Positions 11,582 through 22,027 of a stretch of 64,000 nt of DNA are shown piece by piece. Location: positions 187,898,348 to 187,962,347 of the forward strand of contig CM024753.1 of assembly GCA_014218235.1 (NCBI GenBank), in the 5' to 3' direction. The translations under genes were made by a program, and so were the position numbers. Under the pieces are notes generated by a model, which did no database searches, was not told where the DNA came from, and worked only from the letters and a program-made list of their open reading frames with translations. The stretch's first letter is position 1. Each line of letters starts with the position of its first letter. The DNA comes from Colocasia esculenta. Its lineage: Eukaryota > Streptophyta > Magnoliopsida > Alismatales > Araceae.

Positions 11582-13562
11582 ATGTCTTGGATAGCGAGAT
11601 CTTTCATTACCTCTCCCAAGACTATCATAAAGTGCCTTGGTCTCCATTCACAAGCAGAGAAGCAGCCTGCAATCTCTCGGAGATCAGAGAAGCACATCCT
11701 CCCACTCTTCATTTTTTTCTTCTACTGTGTTCTCTCTGGATCCTCCATGGTGCCCAAGAATAGTCTACTTGTGCGTTTCAGTCGCCGAATTGCTGAGGAG
11801 AGTAGCCCGGCCATGGCAGAAGAGCTGGTGGAGCAACTGACAATGAATCCCAAGCTCATTTTTTCATTTCTGGTTGTGTTGCCGCCCTTGGTGTAAGTTC
11901 CTTTAACAAACTCTATGTAAACACATCATCCTCCTTTAAGTCAACATTGCTTGTTTGTTTTTTCAGGTTTGGTTCTTTGAACACACCAGGGTGAAGCAGT
12001 CAATAAATTAGATGGGGACCATTCGGCGACAAGACTATACCATTTGCTATAGGATCCCTCGCCAACCAATAATTTTTTAGAGTCCCTTTCACAATGGCAT
12101 TCTTATTAAGTAATGAACTACGTAATATGATGTTTATTGCTATAATTTTCTTTTTCAGGTTACCAAAAAATTGACAGTTAAGCCGAATGAGTGGGAAACC
12201 ATATATGAGGGGCAGTCGAATAACCAAACAGTCCAAGAGGACTCATCTAGGGTAAGCCCCCCCCCCCTTCCTCCAACTGCTGCTTCCATCTCTCTTCTAC
12301 AGGAAATTGCAGAATCAATAAAGTCTCATGAAGACAAATTTGACCAATTAGCCACTGACATGAATGACTAAAAGAGACAAATTGACAAAATAATGCGGTA
12401 CATTTATAAGAGGGATGAACCAATGACCCATGAAGAAGGGGCAACTGAGCCAACTATGTCAACTCCTACATCTCCTTTTCATGTGTCGATTGATGCTCCT
12501 CTAGACATCATTGTTTCTGATGTCCAACCTCCGATGACGAATGATGATCAGGCACCACCAACAAGTCATTTTAAGGAGGTTGATGCTTAGACTCCTAGCT
12601 CAATGGTTCGGGCGATCAAGAAGCATGAAGACTGGTGTCCTGGTGCCTATGATCGATAAGTCTCTATTATGTAACTGCATAACCTACTATTCCATACATC
12701 TAAAATTTTCACGCAACCTTGATGGTCAATGAAGAATCCAAGGTCCAAGTCAGTGCACTATCGATGGTAGATTGGGTATGCAAAGGGAATTAAACAACAA
12801 GGACATTGCCACTGTCGACAGCTTCCTTCAATTATGTGCAAATGTCAACATTGAAACTAAGTTTGTTTCTTAAATTTGAGTGATTTCATATTTATGATAG
12901 AAATTATGTATTATGATGTTTTCATCCCTCTATAGTTTTGGAGCTTTTGAATTTGGTAATGGTGCGGTCATCCAGAAGTTGCACGTGTTAAACCTACTTT
13001 ACCGTTACATGATTGAAGACACGGTTTGTGTTTTGTCTTATGTTTTTATGGTTAAACTCCCTCCAAACGCCAGTTTGTTTGTACCGACTATGGACCATAT
13101 GTAGATTATTGATGGATTGATTTAACTCCTGCACCAGAAGAAGAATATTTGGAATACTTATCATAGGTGGGTTTGTTTTCCAACAATTGTGGTAAATCTC
13201 ATCCATGGAATGTCTTCCTCAATGCAACAGAAGGTCTTACATTTGTTACAGTGTTGTTACGAGAACGAGCATTTGGACGCCCTCCAGCATAACAAATGGC
13301 TATTCTTCGTGTTACACTACTGAAATCACTAGCATTTATTTGCTCTGGACATAAAGAATCATCATTTCATTTCATATAACTCATTACAAAGTGGGCCTAT
13401 CCTCAACAAGCATCTGGTAGCCTCAATTGCACAATTTATGTAGTCAAATACATTGAAGCATTGGTTAGGAGGGCATTCCCCAGATGGACCTTCACTGAGC
13501 ATGGCTGTAATCTCTTCAGAGCTCGTTTTGCGACCAAAATCATAGAACTAAAGAGTCCATGA
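11582..13562 (+). pseudogene. Ulp1-like (C48) cysteine peptidase gene, transposon-borne, degenerate
   Basis: The clearest part is the 3' end (about 13,397-13,562): Q-Q-A-S-G-S-L-N-C-T-I-Y-V-V-K-Y-I-E, then R-W-T-F...F-R-A-R-F-A-T-K, ending in TGA at 13,560-13,562. In Ulp1/SENP peptidases the corresponding Q-x-D-C-G block holds the oxyanion Gln and catalytic Cys; here D-C-G reads N-C-T. Upstream are a degenerate N-K-W-L-F-F-V-L-H block near 13,290, where the catalytic His-Trp would be, a coiled segment at 12,300-12,410 (L-L-Q-E-I-A-E-S-I-K-S-H-E-D-K-F) and a Met-rich start at 11,582 or 11,747. Stops occur at several places. The N-terminal exon structure is uncertain. Confidence 0.58.
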
Positions 13563-13680
13563 AAAGTTTTTCTTCTTCTTTTTTTTCCCCAATTTGTGTG
13601 TTTACTTCTTTCTCAAAGCCCGTTTTGCGGCCAAAATCATAGAAATGTAGAATCCATGAAAAGTTTTTTTTTCTCTTTTT
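13519..13680 (+). repeat. Short tandem duplication at the 3' end of the Ulp1-like gene
   Basis: The block CGTTTTGCGACCAAAATCAT...CCATGAAAAGTTTTT at about 13,523-13,575 recurs at about 13,621-13,675 as CGTTTTGCGGCCAAAATCAT...CCATGAAAAG. The copy spans the stop codon and the start of the 3' region. Confidence 0.85.
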
Positions 13681-14530
13681 TGGACTTTGAAGAAAAGTGT
13701 TTTCTCAGTTGGTGTGTTTACTTACATCTAACTTTGACGATTGGGTCGATTCGAGTGACAAATAGGCAAGTAACTGTAAAAAATGGTTGTGACAAATAGG
13801 TCAATTATGGTGACAAATAGGTTGATTCCGATAACAAATAGGTACATTTGTTACTTCACTAATTTTTACGAATGCAACGGTTACAAATAGGTCCATTGCG
13901 GTGACAAATAGCTAACTTCTTACTGGACTTTGTAATATCCTTGGACTAGTGACAAATATGATCATTCCAGTGACAAATAGGTACATTCTGGTGACAAATA
14001 GCTAAGTTCCAGTCGCAAATAGCTTATTTGTTACTTCACTAATTTTTATGACTGCAACGGTGACAACTAAGTTGATTTCGATGACAAATAGGTCCATTGC
14101 GGTGACAAATAAGTTGATTCTGGTGACAAATAGGTCCATTTGTTAGTTGACTAATTTTTACGAATGCAACAATTACAAATAGGATGATTCCACTGACAAA
14201 TATGTCTATTGTAGTGACAAATAAGTTGATTTCAATGACAAATAAGTTCATTCGTTACTTCACTAATTTTTATGAATGCAATGATTACAAATAGGTTGAT
14301 TCCGGTGACAAATAGGTCCATTGTGGTGACAAATAGCTAACTTCTTACTGGACTTTGTAATATCCTTGGACTGGTGACAAATAAGATCATTCTAGTGACA
14401 AATATGTACGGTGACAAATAGCTAAGTTCCTGTGACAAATAACTAGTTTTTTACTTCACTAATTTTTACAATTGCAACGGTGAGAACTAAGTTGAGTCTG
14501 GTGACAAATAGGTCCATTGCAGTGACAAAT

Positions 14531-15344
14531 TGTAACAACCTGGATTTTTAAATCATGAATAGATAAGAATAAATAGGTGGAAATGATTAAGTAAGGGTTT
14601 AAATAGAAATTTTAAGGTAAAAGAGCCACCAACGAAAAATCTTATCATGTGTGAGAAATCCATGTGAAATGACATGTGAACTTATAATTTTAAATTAAAC
14701 AATGAAGGTGTAATGATCTAGATTTTTACAAAGAATCAGATAAATAGAGAACCCCTTTAACATAGGTAAATAACTCATGATGAATTGTTGGTTGGAAACT
14801 AATTGGAACCTTACTGAACCCTTTGTTCAGTAATCAATGTGAAAGTCGACGTGTATGGGTGAAAGTCGACTCTTGTGTTGGGGAAGTCGACTTTTGTGTT
14901 GAGAAAGTCGACTTGTGTACTGATAGGAATAGAGAACTTGACTTTGTGTTAGGGAAGTCGGCTTCTGTGTTGAGTAAGTCGACTTGTGTATTCATTGTTC
15001 AGTAATCAGTATGAATACAAACACCAATTAGACGGCAACCTTGGATATTGATGAGAGTCGACTTGTGCACTAATGGGAGTTGACTTTTTTGGTTGGTAGA
15101 AGTACCAGTACCTAGGTATGGCCCAAGTAAGATGGGTCTGTCCTTTTCAAGACTTGGGAACTCCAACACATTTATGCAAGACCTAGTCTTATAAATATAG
15201 CACGTGGCCCTCCTTTGGCCACCCCAAAAGCCCTCTGGAAGAGATTTGGAGTATGGAAATTTGTGGATCCTTGTATAATCTATTGTTCTTTTTAGCTTCT
15301 ATATATGCATAATGTCGCATCCCTAGATTTAATTCCACCACTTA
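14531..15344 (+). mobile_element. LTR-like insertion (possible solo LTR) inside the repeat block
   Basis: The GTGACAAATAG block is interrupted abruptly at 14,531 by TGTAACAACCTGG and resumes about 15,345. The insert has a promoter-like CTTATAAATATAG at about 15,188 and no gag or pol, as a solo LTR would. The right border is not clean: possible ends lie between 15,318 and 15,344, and I could not define a 5-bp target duplication with certainty. Confidence 0.42.
14836..15080 (+). repeat. GTCGACTT short repeats within the LTR-like insertion
   Basis: At least eight copies of a 20-25 bp motif, GAAAGTCGACTTNTGTGTTG and variants, are spaced through this interval. Each contains the palindrome GTCGAC or a decayed form. 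Nothing else is visible here. Confidence 0.8.
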
Positions 15345-15589
15345 AATCCGGTGGCAAATAGCTAAGTTCCAATGACAAATAGCTAATTTGTTACTTCACT
15401 AATTTTTACGACTGCAATAGTGACAACTAAGTTGATTCCGGTGACAAATATGTTCATTGCGGTGACAAAGACAAAAGTTAAAATGACATATCCAACAATT
15501 ACAGTGACAAATGCAACAATTACATCACAAACAATATTTTTTTATGGCATACAATTTAATAGAGGTCATTGTGTTGCAAAGAATGATAC

Positions 15590-16762
15590 TTCACCAGTTG
15601 TGTCATTGTTTACAACAGTGGGTGTTTGAATGCACTTCTTTGAAGCTTTGCTCCATTTTTTGATCTTCTCATGGGCAGATGGTATCCGTTTCTCACATTT
15701 TCTTCCTTTTGTTGATGCTCTAGGCGGATCTTGTACATGACAGTTCGATGGAGAATATGTTCTTCAGTTAGACTGTACTGGCAACCCATTCATGGACTCG
15801 ATGACTTTCTTAAAAAGTTGTGGTATTTCGGCTACTGCAATATCATAAGCTTGCTCTAAGCAAGAGCCTGCCTCAACCACCTTCATGAATTTGTATATCA
15901 AGTTGGAGTACCATGATGGCGAACATTTCTTATCTTCCTCCTGAATGTCAAATGTCTATACCGCATATCCCTGCACCATCTTTGCATGAAGTACTTGTTT
16001 GGTATAAGGTCAATTCCGACATATTGCAATGCTAGTAAGGCATGTCGGCATATACCCATTAAATTCAAAGCATCTACGAGAGCATTCCACTTCTTTTTCC
16101 TATTTTTGGTACTTCACAGTGTACTCTTTTTACATCTCCTTATATATACCTTTGAATTTGACAAGTTCAAAAGACTTTACTCTCAATGTTAAGTTACTTT
16201 CATCTTCACAAATTCGTTGTAGGTGAGAAGCAACGCTCTATCAATTCTTGCTGGAATTTCTAAAATATGGGCCTAGTATATATTGTCGTAGCTTGTTTCT
16301 TAAATGGGGAACAAGTCTTCAGTATGCTTTTGTATCTAAGGACTTCAAGTATACTTGGTTTTCTGCATCAAACCTGCTTTCAAGTGCCACAATGTATTTC
16401 AAAATGAACTCAGACAAAGTAGTTTTGGATGTCACATATCCATCAAAAAAATGGTTTATACTCTCACTACGTTGAGAGGTAGACATACCTAACAATACAT
16501 AAACAATGTAAATATAACAGATAAAGCAAAAATGAAAGATAATATGAATCTAAGTCAACAATTACCTACCAGCAAAGAATGTGTCCTTTAAGAAAACCAG
16601 GTGCCCACTTTCTACAACATTTGTGCAATCTTTTCAACCAATCATTCTCCTTGGCAATTTCATACTTGGGTATCAATTCATCCCACTTTTCTTCAAATTC
16701 ATAGGTGGAGATTGCATCATAGATGCGCAACTATGAAACTCATTCATGAAATGTGGATTGTA
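15590..16762 (-). pseudogene. FAR1-type MULE transposase, C-terminal part, degenerate
   Basis: Read on the - strand from 16,762: F-M-N-E-F-H, then E-F-E-E-K-W-D-E-L-I-P-K-Y-E-I-A-K-E-N-D (about 16,670), W-L-K-R-L...W-A-P, and a frame-shifted D-T-F-F-A-G (about 16,575). These fit the end of the FAR1/MULE transposase domain. The SWIM-type zinc finger follows (about 15,960-16,070): N-L-M-G-I-C-R-H-A-L-L-A-L...L-I-P-N-K-Y-F-M-Q-R-W-C-R-D. This matches FAR1-related proteins, whose finger ends C-R-H-A-L. Several stops and shifts are present. The N-terminal half was separated by the G2 insertion at 16,763 and should lie beyond 64,000. Confidence 0.72.
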
Positions 16763-18878
16763 TGTGACAGTCCTTGTCGTCCAAATCCGTTAACCCATTA
16801 ACGAGCTTGACTCGGCTCCGTCTCCCGCGAACCGGCCGAAGCCTCTCAAGGGATATCAACACACACATGTCCGTGGAAATATAAAAGAACGCGCTGAACA
16901 TATATGAGATTCCATATGTTACACATATTCACATGAAATGTACATATCCAGTTCTGAACCAAAGTCAAAGTACATAGTACAACTGCCTACGACAAAACCC
17001 CTAAGGCACAACAAGAAGGAAATTACTCTGCTGGTGGCGTAGGCCCGACTCTACTATGGTGCGGTCCCGAACTAGAAGAGGGACGAGAACCCTCTTGCTC
17101 TCCTTCACTTGGAAAAAGAAGGGGTGAGCCTCACAAGTCACTGGCTCAGTAGGGCAACTCCCCAAAAGCCGAGAGAACGATAAACATGCAAATAATATAA
17201 ACAAGGCATATATACAATTAAAAGGTAGCACTATCTACAGATGGTACTACAACTGTAATTAAATAAATGACAAATCACGTATATGTGTACAAGCTAAAGA
17301 AGGGCACGCCACACACGAGTCATGAGAACTGGTTCGCAACACTAGCCACAGACCCGGACAAACAACACAAGACTACCTCTCAACCTCACAGCCACAAACG
17401 AAAGGTCCAGCTACCGCTCCACCTCGACAAGGTCAAGAACTGTGGAGACCAACCAATACCACTCCTACAGATCACACAGCTGCAGGCCCAAGCCTGGCAC
17501 CTTTAGGGACTCCAGCCTGAGCTCCCTAAAATAAGGCACTGGAAAACCAAACTGGCTGGGGACCAGTACATCTACTGGTGTCCGTCCCCCAACCACGAGC
17601 ACGCTACAAGTGACCGCACACCCACAACACAAGTCGCTTCCCACTGTCGTTTTTCCCTAAGCCGGACGTACAATTCAAACTCAGTAGTGAGGGTGTCTAG
17701 GAAGACGACAAAAACTTAGACGGTACACACATACGGGAGAAACCCCGAGCACCCTGTGCTTGGCTCACAATGAACTTGGGGTATCTGACTTGAGAGGTAA
17801 CCATGGTCGGCGTTAAACAACCCAACTTTCTATGCACACATATCCAAGCAAACCCGACATTTTCAACCACGATATAAACCAACACACCCCTTACATGCTC
17901 TACATTGCTTAACCAACACTGTGCAAGAAATGTACAACAGAAAACAGATAGACTGGCCACAAAACCTCACTGCTTGGGTGGCCACATTCTAAAACGTGAC
18001 CAATACAGTGGATGGCAATTGAAGCTTGAATCGCGATGGACCAACCCGTCACCTTAAAGTCTTAATCGCGACCGAACAGGTCGTCGCATTAAAAAACGCA
18101 ACGTCTGGGTCGGTCGCCTTTCAGACAAAAGAATCCTACCTTGTTCTCTCCTTCTGGAAATCACACCAAACGACTATACATTCTTGTAAAGTAGGAAATA
18201 ACCATTCACATGATATCCTAAGCAAGCTTACTACCATTTATAAGTAAATCCACACTTGAAATACCTCTAACCTAATCTACACAAGCCACATAATCAAAAC
18301 AAAGAGAAAGTTCCCCTACCGGTATGAAGAACACGATAACGACATTGTCTCGGTGTTGCCCGTGCTCCGAAGCACTTCCTCACACTAGAAGCACACCGAA
18401 AAACACCTCAACAGCCTCCAATCACCAGAAAAACCTCCCCCCAGCACTCCCTGCAGCCGAACAGTGCAACCTGAACTATTTGGCCAGGGTTGGGAGACTG
18501 GGAGCCCAAACAAGACGCTGGCTAAATCGAGACGTATCGGGCCGTCGTGTTTAAAACGCGACATACCTGGTCGTCGCAATTAAGCCCTGGTGACCTTGCG
18601 TGTGCCATGCGGTACGCATGCAGCTGCACCCATATAAGAGCGGTTCTAAATCGCGACGTAGCAGGTGGTCGCGTTCATGAAGAATCGCGACGACTGTGTT
18701 GGTCGGGTTCTTAATGAACCCGCCAGAGGCCTGCTGGACTAGGATTTTCCAACCCTCCAGCCTCACACCCTGCTACACAAAGCTACAAACACTCATGTAC
18801 ACACACCAACTCAATTAATGGGCCACACACTGGCCCCCAAACCCGATAAACTATGATCTGAACGTTCAGGATATTACA
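16763..18878 (-). repeat. G2 3' LTR (2,116 bp)
   Basis: On the - strand the LTR starts TGTAATATCC (18,878) and ends GGACTGTCACA (16,763). It is preceded by a polypurine tract and directly abuts FAR1-like sequence. CGCGAC/GTCGCG words cluster at 18,030-18,120 and 18,520-18,700. Its 5' partner lies outside the window. Confidence 0.86.
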
Positions 18879-18970
18879 TTACTATCACCTAAAAGAAATT
18901 TCGTCCTCGAAATTAAAGAAGTAAGCTCAATCAACAGTTTATCACATGTATGACTATCACCTAAAAGAAT
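18879..18970 (-). other. G2 polypurine tract region
   Basis: On the - strand, TTTCGAGGACGAAATTTC and TTTTAGGTGATAGT precede the LTR, the standard pre-LTR block of plant chromoviruses. The TTTTAGGTGATAGT part appears twice (about 18,881 and 18,951), so the tract is partly duplicated. Confidence 0.8.
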
Positions 18971-19821
18971 TAAAAGCTTACTCAAACAAGTATGGATATG
19001 TTCTGTACATCTCATCGGCCAATTCCCAAGTGTCTTCTCCACCATGCCTTTTTTCCCATATAATCTTTACTAACTCAATGTCTTTATTCCTTAGCCTTTG
19101 TGTTCGTCAATGTATAATCATTACTGGATACTCTGGCATGGATATATTCGGTTTCAAATCATCCCGAGTATAGTTGACAACCTGTGAAGGGTCCCAAATG
19201 TACCTTCTTAGCATGGAAACATCGAACACATCATGAGCATCTGTAAAATCAGTTGGAAGCTCCAATCTATATGTTGTTTCACCAATTCTTTCTAGAATTT
19301 GGAATGGACCCACATACCTAGGACTCAATTTACCTTTCTTACTGAACCTCAAAAAACCCTTATTGGAGAAACTTTCAAGAACACATAGTCACCAACTTCA
19401 AACTGTAGTGGCCTGCGCCATGTATCTGCATAACTCTTTTATCTGCTTTGAGCTGTTTGAAGTTTCTCCTTGATAAACTTAACCATCTCTGCACATTGTT
19501 GCACCAATTTCAGTCCCATTACTTGCCTCACTCCTACCACATGCCAATTCAATGGTGTTCTACAAGGTCTTCCATATAGAGCTTCATATGGTGCCATCCC
19601 AATACTGGTGTGATAACTGTTCTTGTAAGCAAATTCTACCAAACCCAAATGCTACTCCCAACTGCCTCCCCAAACTAAACAACAAGGTCGTAGCAAATCT
19701 TCAATGGTCTGGATTGTTCTTCTCATCTGTCCATCGGTTTGGGGATGGTATGCCGAACTATACCTCAATTCTGTACTAACTCTTTGCAAACTCCTCCAAA
19801 AACCTGAAGTGAACTGGGATC
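18970..19821 (-). pseudogene. pol: G2 integrase C-terminal half with chromodomain-like tail
   Basis: Reading from 19,821: Q-F-T-S-G-F-W-R-S-L, Y-H-P-Q-T-D-G-Q (about 19,735), L-V-E-F-A-Y-K-N-S-Y-H-T-S (about 19,640), Y-E-A-L-Y-G-R-P-C, then G-P-F-Q-I-L-E-R-I-G (about 19,290) and H-D-V-F-D-V-S-M-L-R-R-Y. The last part, L-R-N-K-D-I-E-L-V-K-I-I-W to E-D-T-W-E-L-A-D-E-M (about 18,985-19,090), is the chromodomain-like end that in chromoviruses can steer integration to modified chromatin. Frameshifts and stops near 19,110, 19,355 and 19,440 break it. Confidence 0.88.
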
Positions 19822-20568
19822 TGTTGGCCCTTTTGGTACGACAGCAAGTTCACCTAGAGGGGGGGGGGGGGGTGAATAGGTTTTTCTGGTTTCTGCAAAT
19901 AGAGATTTAAACACAGAAAAAATACCACTTGAAACTTTGGTTAGTTAGTGTGATAAGGAGCAACAGTGCGGAAGAAAATAAACAATCACACAAAGGACAC
20001 AAGAAATTTATCCTGGTTCGGCCCTTCCCACATGGAAGTCCTACGTCCAATCCCCAAGCAACCTCTTGGGATTTCACTAACCAAGGGTACAGTCCCCCTC
20101 AAGGACCTTACAACACCCAATACCCCAGCTGGTCTTCTTCTCTTTCTCGGGCAAGAAGGCAGCCCACTTCTCTTACAGGTAAAGAAGCCAACCTCCTGGT
20201 ACAAACCCCAGTGCGGTTCTGCTAGACACAAACCCCTAGCTGGGTTAACTACTGTATATAGTCCTACAGCTGGCCAAGATGTCTTTCTTATAAAAGAAAG
20301 AACAGTGCTGAGAGTTCTACAAGAATGGCCTCTACCCAAAAACTCTCAGCAAAAACTCTCCCCAAGAATTACAATAAGCACTGGGAGAATGAAGAGAGAA
20401 AAGAAAGCTTGAAGGCTTGAATGCTTGAGACGCTTTTGCTTGCTTCTTCTTGGCTCAGGCTCTTTCTCTCTTTCTTTGAGTGTATGTGGCGTTGAGGTTG
20501 CTCACTGGATGTACACTCCTTCAAAGATTTTTAGGAAAGCTCTCTTTTGATCTTCAGCCTTGCTTCAT

Positions 20569-20579
20569 CTTTTATATGC
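20569..20579 (-). promoter_or_regulatory. Candidate TATA box of the array LTR
   Basis: GCATATAAAAG on the - strand lies about 960 nt into LTR1 in its own orientation and is kept in the other LTRs. The spacing suits a retroelement U3/R promoter. This is inferred from sequence only. Confidence 0.45.
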
Positions 20580-20872
20580 AAGGCTTTGAATAGATCTGTT
20601 GAAGAGATCCGTTGGAGCTCTTCTAGATGTTGCTGATCTTCTGCTCATTTGTCTTAATCACCCTCTTGTGATCTTCGAGGTCTGTAAGCATGGAAGAGAG
20701 TGTTAGCATAAAAGGAGTGATTATAATAAACTGTGCATACTGTGTTTCTGCTCACTTGACAGGAATAGTAGGTCATATATCTTTTTCTGACAGGAAACTG
20801 AGATACGCAAGCCTTTTTGTTAGAAGATATTTGACTTTTCATTTAGGCGCGAAAAGCACTTTAAATCATTAG

Positions 20873-21345
20873 AGAAATCGATCTGAGTATGACTTATGAA
20901 ATCGTTATGATCAAGTGTTTACTGAAGAAATCGTTATGAGCACTTAACAAGTCGTTATAGAAAGCAAATCGTTGTATTCATTAAAGGAATCGTTATAAAT
21001 ACTGAAGAAATCGTTATGAGCGCTAAAGAAATCGTTGCGTAAAGCAAAACGTTATGAGCGCTAAAGAAATCGTTATGAGCTCTAAAGAAATCGTTGTGAG
21101 CGCTAAAGAAATCGTTGCGCAAAGCAAATCATTATGAGCGCTAAAGAAATCGTTACGACGTCTTAAGAAATCGTTGTGATGACTTAAGGAATCGTTATAG
21201 CTAAAGAAATCGTTGCGAAGGCAAGTCGATGCGGTCACTTAAGAAATCGTTGCACGATAAAATCGATGTTTCACTTAACGAATCGTTATACGATCAAATC
21301 GTTATGTAACTTATGAAATCGTTGTTAGTGAAATCGATGTGGCAC
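20873..21345. repeat. AAATCGTTATGAGCGCTAA minisatellite in the LTR
   Basis: About twenty diverged copies of a 19-23 bp unit (AAATCGTTATGAGCGCTAA and AAATCGTTGCGCAAAGC variants) lie in the U3-like part. Equivalent blocks are at about 42,353-42,800, 46,373-46,865, 50,468-50,955 and 54,568-55,085. Copy number differs among LTRs and explains part of their length difference. Confidence 0.92.
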
Positions 21346-21537
21346 TTTTGAATAGAAATCGATGTATATTGAATGAACATCGATTTAGCATTTTAGTGCG
21401 CCTTTATTGCATCAATGTGAGACTTAGCATTTTGCTATGAGATTGATGCGACACAGATGAAACAAAATGTTCAATTTAAGTTACATCATAAATTTTGTTA
21501 GCACCAAAATATGAAGGTACTAAAGAGTGGTTCAACA

Positions 21538-21790
21538 ATCTCCCCCTTTTTGGTGATGATAAAATTTATGGGAATTTTCTGACAAAAATACGTAAAGCAT
21601 AGAAAATACAGAAAATTCACAGATAATGCATACTCTCCCTCTTTTTGTCACTAACCAAAAAGGAAGGATCTTACCATCTATTTTTCTCCCCCTTTGAGAG
21701 AATTTCTTACCATTTAGGGGTTCAACAATTATTGTCATTTATTGAATAACTCCCCCTTAATCTGTGCTCCCCCTGAGTGAGACTCCCTCT
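21538..21790 (-). other. Multiple polypurine tracts of internal domain 1
   Basis: On the - strand, AAAAAGGGGGAGATTG adjoins the LTR. Further purine runs of the same type occur at about 21,633, 21,683, 21,749 and 21,766. Repeated polypurine tracts before the 3' LTR are a published hallmark of Sireviruses. The same set follows each of the other internal domains (42,998; 47,077; 51,172). Confidence 0.8.
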
Positions 21791-22027
21791 TAATCTGAGG
21801 CAAGTCAGATCTTGTTGCTCTTGACCTTTAACATGTTGTTTGTTAAGTCTTCAGAATCAGTGCCTGTATTTATCTTAAAAACTTGCAAACATTGTTAGTA
21901 GCAATGTAAATAAAAACAACATTTGTGACTACTCCCTCTTCAGATATGAGATGGATGAAGAGCTGGCAGTCATCAGTGCCTTGAGCATCCTTGTTCCTGA
22001 TGCTCCAAGGCTATCCTGCAAACAATC

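Larger units (their letters stand above)
13735..15480. repeat. GTGACAAATAG tandem-repeat block (two halves)
   Basis: About 800 bp (13,735-14,530) plus a shorter tail (15,345-15,480) consist of diverged copies of a roughly 21-bp motif built on GGTGACAAATAGGTNNATT. Some are grouped in higher-order units of about 180-430 bp marked by CTTCACTAATTTTTACGA and by TTACTGGACTTTGTAATATC. The two halves are separated by the LTR-like insertion. The block lies between the 3' ends of the Ulp1-like and FAR1-like genes. No gene is seen in it. Confidence 0.88.
11517..16762. mobile_element. Remnant Mutator-like element (MULE) with Ulp1-like and FAR1-like genes
   Basis: Between the G1 5' LTR and the G2 3' LTR lie two decayed genes pointing at each other: an Ulp1/C48 peptidase-like gene on + (11,582-13,562) and the end of a FAR1-type MULE transposase on - (15,590-16,762). 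A tandem-repeat block sits between them. MULEs that carry Ulp1-like genes are known in plants (for example the Kaonashi and CUMULE groups), which supports one element. No MULE terminal inverted repeat is visible; the transposase N-terminus lies beyond G2. Confidence 0.6.
16763..19821 (-). mobile_element. G2: Ty3/gypsy chromovirus, 3' segment (LTR plus integrase end)
   Basis: This is the 3' part of a - strand gypsy element whose 5' part is at 55,298-58,408. The two parts are separated by the 35.5 kb array, with GGATC repeated at both junctions (19,817-19,821 and 55,298-55,302). Integrase sequence stops at S-D-R-D-P on the right side and resumes at Q-F-T-S-G-F-W on this side. The element is a chromovirus by its C-terminal chromodomain-like segment, probably Tekay/Del type. 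Confidence 0.92.
19822..21537 (-). repeat. Array LTR1 (1,716 bp)
   Basis: On the + strand it starts TGTTGGCCC and ends GGTTCAACA, giving TG...CA with short inverted ends. A long G homopolymer lies at about 19,859-19,873. A TATA-like box (- strand) is at 20,569-20,579 and a minisatellite at about 20,873-21,345. The left flank is GGATC of G2. Confidence 0.95.

Noticed and set aside
16029..16226. Small + strand open frames over 15,986-16,475
   Set aside because: Shadows of the FAR1-like gene, whose SWIM-finger pattern reads on the - strand.
20873..21345. CRISPR-like regularly spaced short repeats
   Set aside because: Units are contiguous and diverged with no unique spacers, lie in a plant LTR, and have no cas genes.
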